Below, one piece after another: positions 59,454 to 64,000 of a stretch of DNA of 64,000 nucleotides. Under the pieces are notes generated by a model, which ran no database searches, was not told the DNA's origin, and saw only the letters and a program-made list of their open reading frames with translations. Made by a program: the position numbers and the translations under genes. Source of the DNA: Mariannaea sp. PMI_226 (taxonomy: Eukaryota; Ascomycota; Sordariomycetes; Hypocreales; Nectriaceae); contig JANFOG010000001.1 of NCBI GenBank assembly GCA_024336345.1, positions 2,170,001 through 2,234,000 of the forward strand, written 5' to 3'. How positions within the stretch are numbered: the first letter of the stretch is position 1; each line of letters begins with the position of its first letter.

Positions 59454-61045
59454 ATGACTCATGGCTTGTTCGATTCCGTCACGATGAACTCCCTCAACAT
59501 TATCACGGCTCGCGTCTCACCTCCCCCAAGTCCCACCCAATCGCGATCTAATAGTATCAGCTCTATTGGCATCGGCATTGCCTCCGAAGATCACACACAT
59601 GACCAGACCGACGACAGGGCACCCTCTCACGTTAACGAGTCCTTCCCCGACGATACCTTTGACGAGTCGCGCTTCGATTCCGAGAAGCACTTTATGCACG
59701 AAGAGACACCTCTACTTGGCGATCCTGCTGAGTACAATAAAAGAAGTAGCTGGTGGCATTCATTGCCTCGTGGGATTGCTTCAAGCATCATAAGCTCCAT
59801 TCGATGGGTCTTTGCGACTCTAGCTTCCCCTGGGGTGTACCTCATTGCTTGCTTGTACGACGAGAACGGCTATTTTGCGCCCTTGTCACAATTGGGCAAG
59901 CTGTTTGGTCTCCAGCGTAGCTCTAGGACAGGGAAGTCTGTGGAGGGCGAGTCGTACTCTGGCTCAGAAAAAGATAGCTATGGGCGAACGTCAGGGTACC
60001 AAAATTTAGCACCTCGGCCTGCTGTCTCCTCAGGGACATCATCGTCGGGCGTGTCGTCGGAATCGGAATCGGAAGGGTCTCGACCAGGAAGTCTTGGGCG
60101 ACATGCAAGGTCCAAGTCGCTGCAGCCTGTGGAGGAAACCACGCCAACCCGTAGATCCATTAGGATCAAGCTCAATAGCGACGAAGACTTGAGAGAGCGG
60201 AAGCACAGGAAAACTCAGTCCGCTGTTGCGCGGACAAAAGCAAGCGAGCTAGGGAGCGGCGATATATCCTCCCATCTTAAGTCACCCACATCCCCCATTG
60301 CCGCCCTCACGAAATACCCAAAGACTCCGGCACCTCCACGGCCGCTCATCCCGCGGAGACAGCCATCCTATATTAATCTTGAGCCAACGAACAAGAAGCA
60401 AAAGACTTTAATACTTGACCTAGATGAGACGCTGATTCATTCCATGTCCAAGGGCGGTAGGATGAGCACAGGACACATGGTGGAAGTTCGGTTGAATACG
60501 ACATATGTAGTTGGGGGCCAGACAGCCGTTGGACCTCAGCATCCGATTTTGTATTGGGTCAACAAGCGTCCTTACTGTGACGAATTCCTGCGGCGGGTAT
60601 GCAAGTGGTATAATCTGGTTGTCTTCACGGCGTCGGTTCAGGAGTACGCGGACCCAGTCATTGACTGGTTGGAGCAGGAGAGAAAGTTCTTTTCTGCTCG
60701 GTATTACCGGCAGCACTGCACATTCCGACAAGGAGCCTTCATCAAGGATCTGAGCTCAGTCGAGTCCGACCTGAGTAATGTGATGATACTGGACAATAGT
60801 CCGTTGAGTTACCTCTTCCATCAAGGTAATTATATTCTACCTACGGCTTGCTGTATATATCTTGTGGGTTTGGTGACTGACAAGTGGGTGCAGACAACGC
60901 AATTCCGATCCAGGGCTGGATCAATGACCCGACCGATACCGATCTGATGCATCTAGTACCACTACTGGAGGGCCTCCAATACGTGCACGATGTGCGAGCG
61001 CTGCTTGCACTGCGAGGGGGTGAGGATGGACAACACATGGCATAG
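59454..61045 (+). CDS. nem1: Nuclear-envelope lipin phosphatase Nem1
   Basis: This is the catalytic subunit of the Nem1-Spo7 phosphatase, which dephosphorylates and activates the lipin Pah1 at the nuclear envelope and endoplasmic reticulum, steering phosphatidate toward storage lipid. Exons are 59454-60825 and 60894-61045, giving 507 residues; starting at the second ATG (59484, MNSLNIITARVS) gives 497 and is equally plausible. The haloacid-dehalogenase catalytic motif DLDETLIHS starts at residue 322, with D322 and D324 as nucleophile and acid/base. KRPYCDEFLRRV, VVFTASVQEYADPVIDWL and MILDNSPLSYLFHQDNAIPI give the remaining FCP1-like motifs. The last of these crosses the 68-base intron. A hydrophobic stretch at about 108-132 (RGIASSIISSIRWVFATLASPGVYLIACLY region) is the probable membrane anchor. 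Residues 150-300 are Ser-rich and likely disordered. Confidence 0.93.
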
Positions 61046-62710
61046 ATGTGAATGACCCAGGATAGACAAGAACGACAGCCGGCTTATGAGAGGTCTTTTT
61101 TGGATCTTCTTTTTTTTCTTCCTTTTTTGGCGCGCACGGAGGGGAGGGAAAGGGAGCCACGAGAGGCGGAGAGAGCTGGGATATGGTATAGGACATGAAG
61201 CGCTCCGCCCTCGAGTGTACTGATAAACACATGGTGTTTTTCTTTTTCTTTTTTTTTGGATTGCCATGTATGGCAGGCGTGTATGGTATTGTGAAAGACG
61301 GCGGGGGATATATCTTGAGCGGAATACATGCTTAGCAACTGTGCGCCAAGAGGGTTTTCCTCAGGCTGAAGATGAACTGGAAATGAAGTTCTGTGTTTTT
61401 ATGTGTTTCTTCTTCTTTCTGTTCTTCAACTTCTTCAGAAGCCGGCAACTCCCAACAGGCTCACGTGCCATTTGCTCTCTCTCTCTCTCTTTCTGTCTCT
61501 GTTTCTCTCTTCAGTGCAGTGTGAGACCGCCGACATATCTCCGCTGCATTCTCTCAGTCGACCAACCACGATACTGTTCGAGGTTGGGTCTTGTGCCCCT
61601 TGCATGTGGCCCTTTTTCTTCCCCCATCAACATGCTCCCAGTCTGAGACATTCCTGACAGTTGTTTGACAGCTTTCCCCCCCTCCCCTTGCTTAAGGAGA
61701 CAGTGGGGGATCGTGCGACGAACCCGAGAGGTACCTCGTTGCGTACTGTACTTAGTTTACTGTACTGTGCAGGGCAGAATAGCATAGCATCGCAACCCTC
61801 CTAGAAAACAAGTAACTAGGTAGCTAGAAAAACGGGTGGAGGAGGGGGATGCGAGGATGACGCCGTGACCCCATCATGACACCCACTAATGTCCCTGCTG
61901 GGGGGCCTGCTCTGTTCCTACTTCTCGCTCGTACCTTAGGTTAGGTACTAGTTTGGTTGATTGATTGCCTGGGTTTACTGTGTACTGCATGCATGTTGAG
62001 TTTTTCTTGGTCTTTTTTACTGAGTGCAGCACAACCTTAGTGCAGTCGAGTTACGGAGCATGCACTGTCGACCCCACTGAAGCGTAGGGGTGGTGGATTT
62101 GTTGGTTGTTAAGAAAATAAGTATCTCGCCAGGTGGAGGTACCCAACTGTAATATGGTTTCGATCAGCAGAAATAAAGTACTGAGGCCTTTTCTCGGTAC
62201 CAAACTCACAACCGCTGCCACAGTCGTCCGTGTCCGACCCACGCGGCAATCGCACACATAAAAAGTGGTGACATCATCATATCCGGTGACGACAGTGCCG
62301 CGAGCGACCAGCCAGCACCAGCACCGAATGCGCAAGCCACGGGCTCATCGAGATCCAGTGACGAAAGGGAGAGGAACAAATGTGTCAAGAAGTCCGAGGG
62401 GGGAAGTACAAATAGCATGTGTACTGCCTTTTGGTCTAATTCTTTGTATCTCCTGATTCAAATCCAACCAAGAGAAGAAAATAAAAAAAGAAATCTCAAA
62501 TAATCATCCTCACTTACATCAATCACTCTTTGAGATCTCCCGATATCAAACATATCCAACTCGGCATCTTATAACATACAACATAATGTCGCTGCACTGT
62601 CAGTATTACCCCTCTGCCTTTCATTTCGAAACGCTTTGCTCTCTTTGTCTTCTCCCTCCCCCCTTCCTTTTCCCAAATTCCAACAATAATTGAACTATCC
62701 ACATACTGAC
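61046..62710. other. Spacer downstream of NEM1
   Basis: This holds the NEM1 3' side and the promoter of the DUF1761-like gene. A CTCTCT run lies near 61472-61510 and GGTACC-type motifs occur at about 61730 and 61940. I see no gene. Confidence 0.6.
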
Positions 62711-63263
62711 ATGCTTGCCCTTTTTGAAGACCTCCCCGCCGTTAAGCCATCCGCCATCGCCCTCGGCACCGCCTTTAACCACGGCGTCGAGTTGGCCGTG
62801 CTCTCGCCTATCTTCGGCGCTACCTATCAGCGTGCCAAGCTCTCCAACACAAAGGAGGAGTTCATCCGCTCCAAGGAGGCCAGCGGCGCCGCTGCGGCCT
62901 GGGGCACCTCGCTCATCGGCTCCGCCCTGCAGAGCTACGGCGTCGGCGCCTTGATCAATGCCACTGGCACTCTGAGCTACAAGGGCGCTGCTTACTTGGG
63001 AAGCTTGATTTTCTTTGCTACCGCTGCTCCAGGTGTACGTATTACCTCTCACTTCCTTCATGCATGCTTCGAGGAAAACCAAAAAAAAAAAAAAAGAATT
63101 TAACTGACCTTGCATATGACAAAAACAGTACATCTCTCAAATCTTTGTTGAGAGGCGTCCCCTTGACACTGTCGGCGTCAGCATCGCGGCCAAGCTCGTC
63201 GAGACACTGGGTCTCTCCGTCTTCTTGACTTGGTGGGGGACCCGAACCAACCCATTTGAGTAA
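62711..63263 (+). CDS. Small membrane protein, DUF1761-like
   Basis: Exons are 62711-63034 and 63129-63263, giving 152 residues. The product is hydrophobic overall, with likely membrane segments around residues 15-30, 55-80 and 85-108 and a fourth near 130-145. It resembles the fungal DUF1761 family of four-helix membrane proteins of unknown role; I recognise this from the overall layout and the GTAFNHGVELAV and WWGTRTNPFE ends, not from a diagnostic catalytic motif. The donor GTACGT at 63035 was chosen because it keeps the frame into YISQIFVERRPLDTVGVS. The ATG at 62711 is the first in frame; an upstream ATG at 62586 does not reach it by any acceptor I can see. Confidence 0.75.
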
Positions 63264-63882
63264 AGAAAGTTGGGGGGGAGAAAAGAAAGCATAAACTCCC
63301 AATCCGGGGTTGAAGGGTTGTGTGTGTGACTTGGAGGATTGCCTTTTTTGCGAATGACAAGATGACCTCTCCCTCGCTTCTCCACTTACATGACTTCGTG
63401 TCCTTCACCTCTGGCTGCCATATATAGTGTATCACTTAGTTTCCAATGGGCTCGTTGGCTAAATACTATGATAATAACATCACTTGAACAAACATCACTG
63501 ATCTAATGCCCAAGTTGACGATGAAACCTGTTTACGCGTGAAAAACTGAAGATGAAAGTTGCGGCGGAATGTAATGAGATAGAGATTCTTTGGAAGTACA
63601 AATCACTTGTCATTGATATCGAATCCAATCAGCTCTAGCGAGGACTCTAGAAATCATGTCTTTCCCATTTTATAATTGCAATAAATACCTGAACGCCGCC
63701 AAGTCCATTCGGCCATAATTTGTCGGCCAAACCTCTGGTATAGTACACCCAGATCGTTCCACAACCAACTCGACACACGCAGAGCCTCTAATTAGAGGGC
63801 CCTTGCTTCTTTCTCTCCCCGCATTGCTTCCTCCTGACTTGCACTAAAACCCGGTGTTTTTAAACATCGTCCATCCTCGCCT
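63264..63882. other. Convergent 3' spacer at right edge
   Basis: This lies between the DUF1761-like gene and the partial gene at the edge, which converge. No gene seen. Confidence 0.55.
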
Positions 63883-64000
63883 TTATTTCGACGACTCGCC
63901 CTTGACCCAGGTAGCCTGCTTGGAGTACTCCTTCTGCACATACTTGACGAGGGAAGCGTAGCTGTCGCCAAACGCCTCACCATCGTCCTTATCATCCTTC
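63883..64000 (-). CDS. 3' end of an unidentified gene (cut by window edge)
   Basis: The last 39 codons of a frame run leftward from the edge to a TAA at 63885-63883. The visible end includes AFGDSYASLVKYVQKEYSK followed by QATWVKGESSK. The composition (regular Lys/Tyr/Val pattern, preferred fungal codons, Asp/Lys-rich start) looks like genuine coding sequence, but too little is present to name a family. The rest lies beyond 64000. Confidence 0.6.
   Translation of the reverse strand, partial: KDDKDDGEAFGDSYASLVKYVQKEYSKQATWVKGESSK

Noticed and set aside
62586..62710. An upstream first exon for the DUF1761-like gene starting at ATG 62586 with donor GTCAGT
   Set aside because: No AG acceptor gives an in-frame join before 62711, so the later ATG was kept.
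1..64000. CRISPR arrays, insertion sequences, telomere repeats, viral or retrotransposon genes
   Set aside because: None seen: no regularly spaced repeats, no TTAGGG runs, no reverse transcriptase, integrase or transposase motifs in any frame.

Overview
This is nuclear DNA from a filamentous ascomycete. Almost every gene has short spliceosomal introns (about 48-155 bases) with GT...AG ends and CTAAC/CTAAT-like branch sites. The protein set is a fungal housekeeping set. Several families (a cytochrome b5-acyl-CoA dehydrogenase fusion, the complex I 21.3 kDa subunit known from Neurospora, and an intron-bearing tRNA-Lys) point to Pezizomycotina. The overall feel is Sordariomycetes, perhaps Hypocreales; that last step is inference from protein look-alikes, not a measured placement.

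Layout, left to right: a gene-free 4.9 kb; ATG2 (minus); an FAD amine oxidase (minus); a cytochrome b5-acyl-CoA dehydrogenase (plus); the zinc-knuckle protein GIS2/CNBP (minus), cut into eight exons; a TauD/TfdA dioxygenase (minus, eight exons) in a gene-poor stretch; the DNA-end resection factor Sae2/CtIP (plus); the deubiquitinase Ubp3/USP10 (plus); complex III subunit QCR7 (minus); a mitochondrial NAD+ carrier (plus); two inverted intron-containing tRNA-Lys(CUU) genes; a Dot5-type nuclear peroxiredoxin (plus); the complex I 21.3 kDa subunit (plus); an LTO1-like protein (minus); a short-chain dehydrogenase (minus); the NatA catalytic subunit Ard1/Naa10 (plus); a Gly-Pro-repeat protein of unknown function (minus); eIF2B beta (minus); the lipin phosphatase Nem1 (plus); a small DUF1761-like membrane protein (plus); and the 3' end of an unidentified gene at the right edge (minus).

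The genes do not form an operon-like or biosynthetic cluster. They cover autophagy, translation control, DNA repair, respiration, protein acetylation and lipid signalling, each with its own spacer of 0.2 to 3.5 kb. I rebuilt exon structures by hand. In each multi-exon gene the exon lengths sum to an intact reading frame, and several genes gain a short terminal exon that a plain open-reading-frame reading would miss (ATG2, the complex I 21.3 kDa subunit, eIF2B beta, NEM1).

I saw no strong evidence for a new biological system. The items most worth a second look are the micro-exon architecture of GIS2, the inverted tRNA-Lys pair with copied flanks, the cytochrome b5-dehydrogenase fusion, and the unassigned Gly-Pro-repeat protein.
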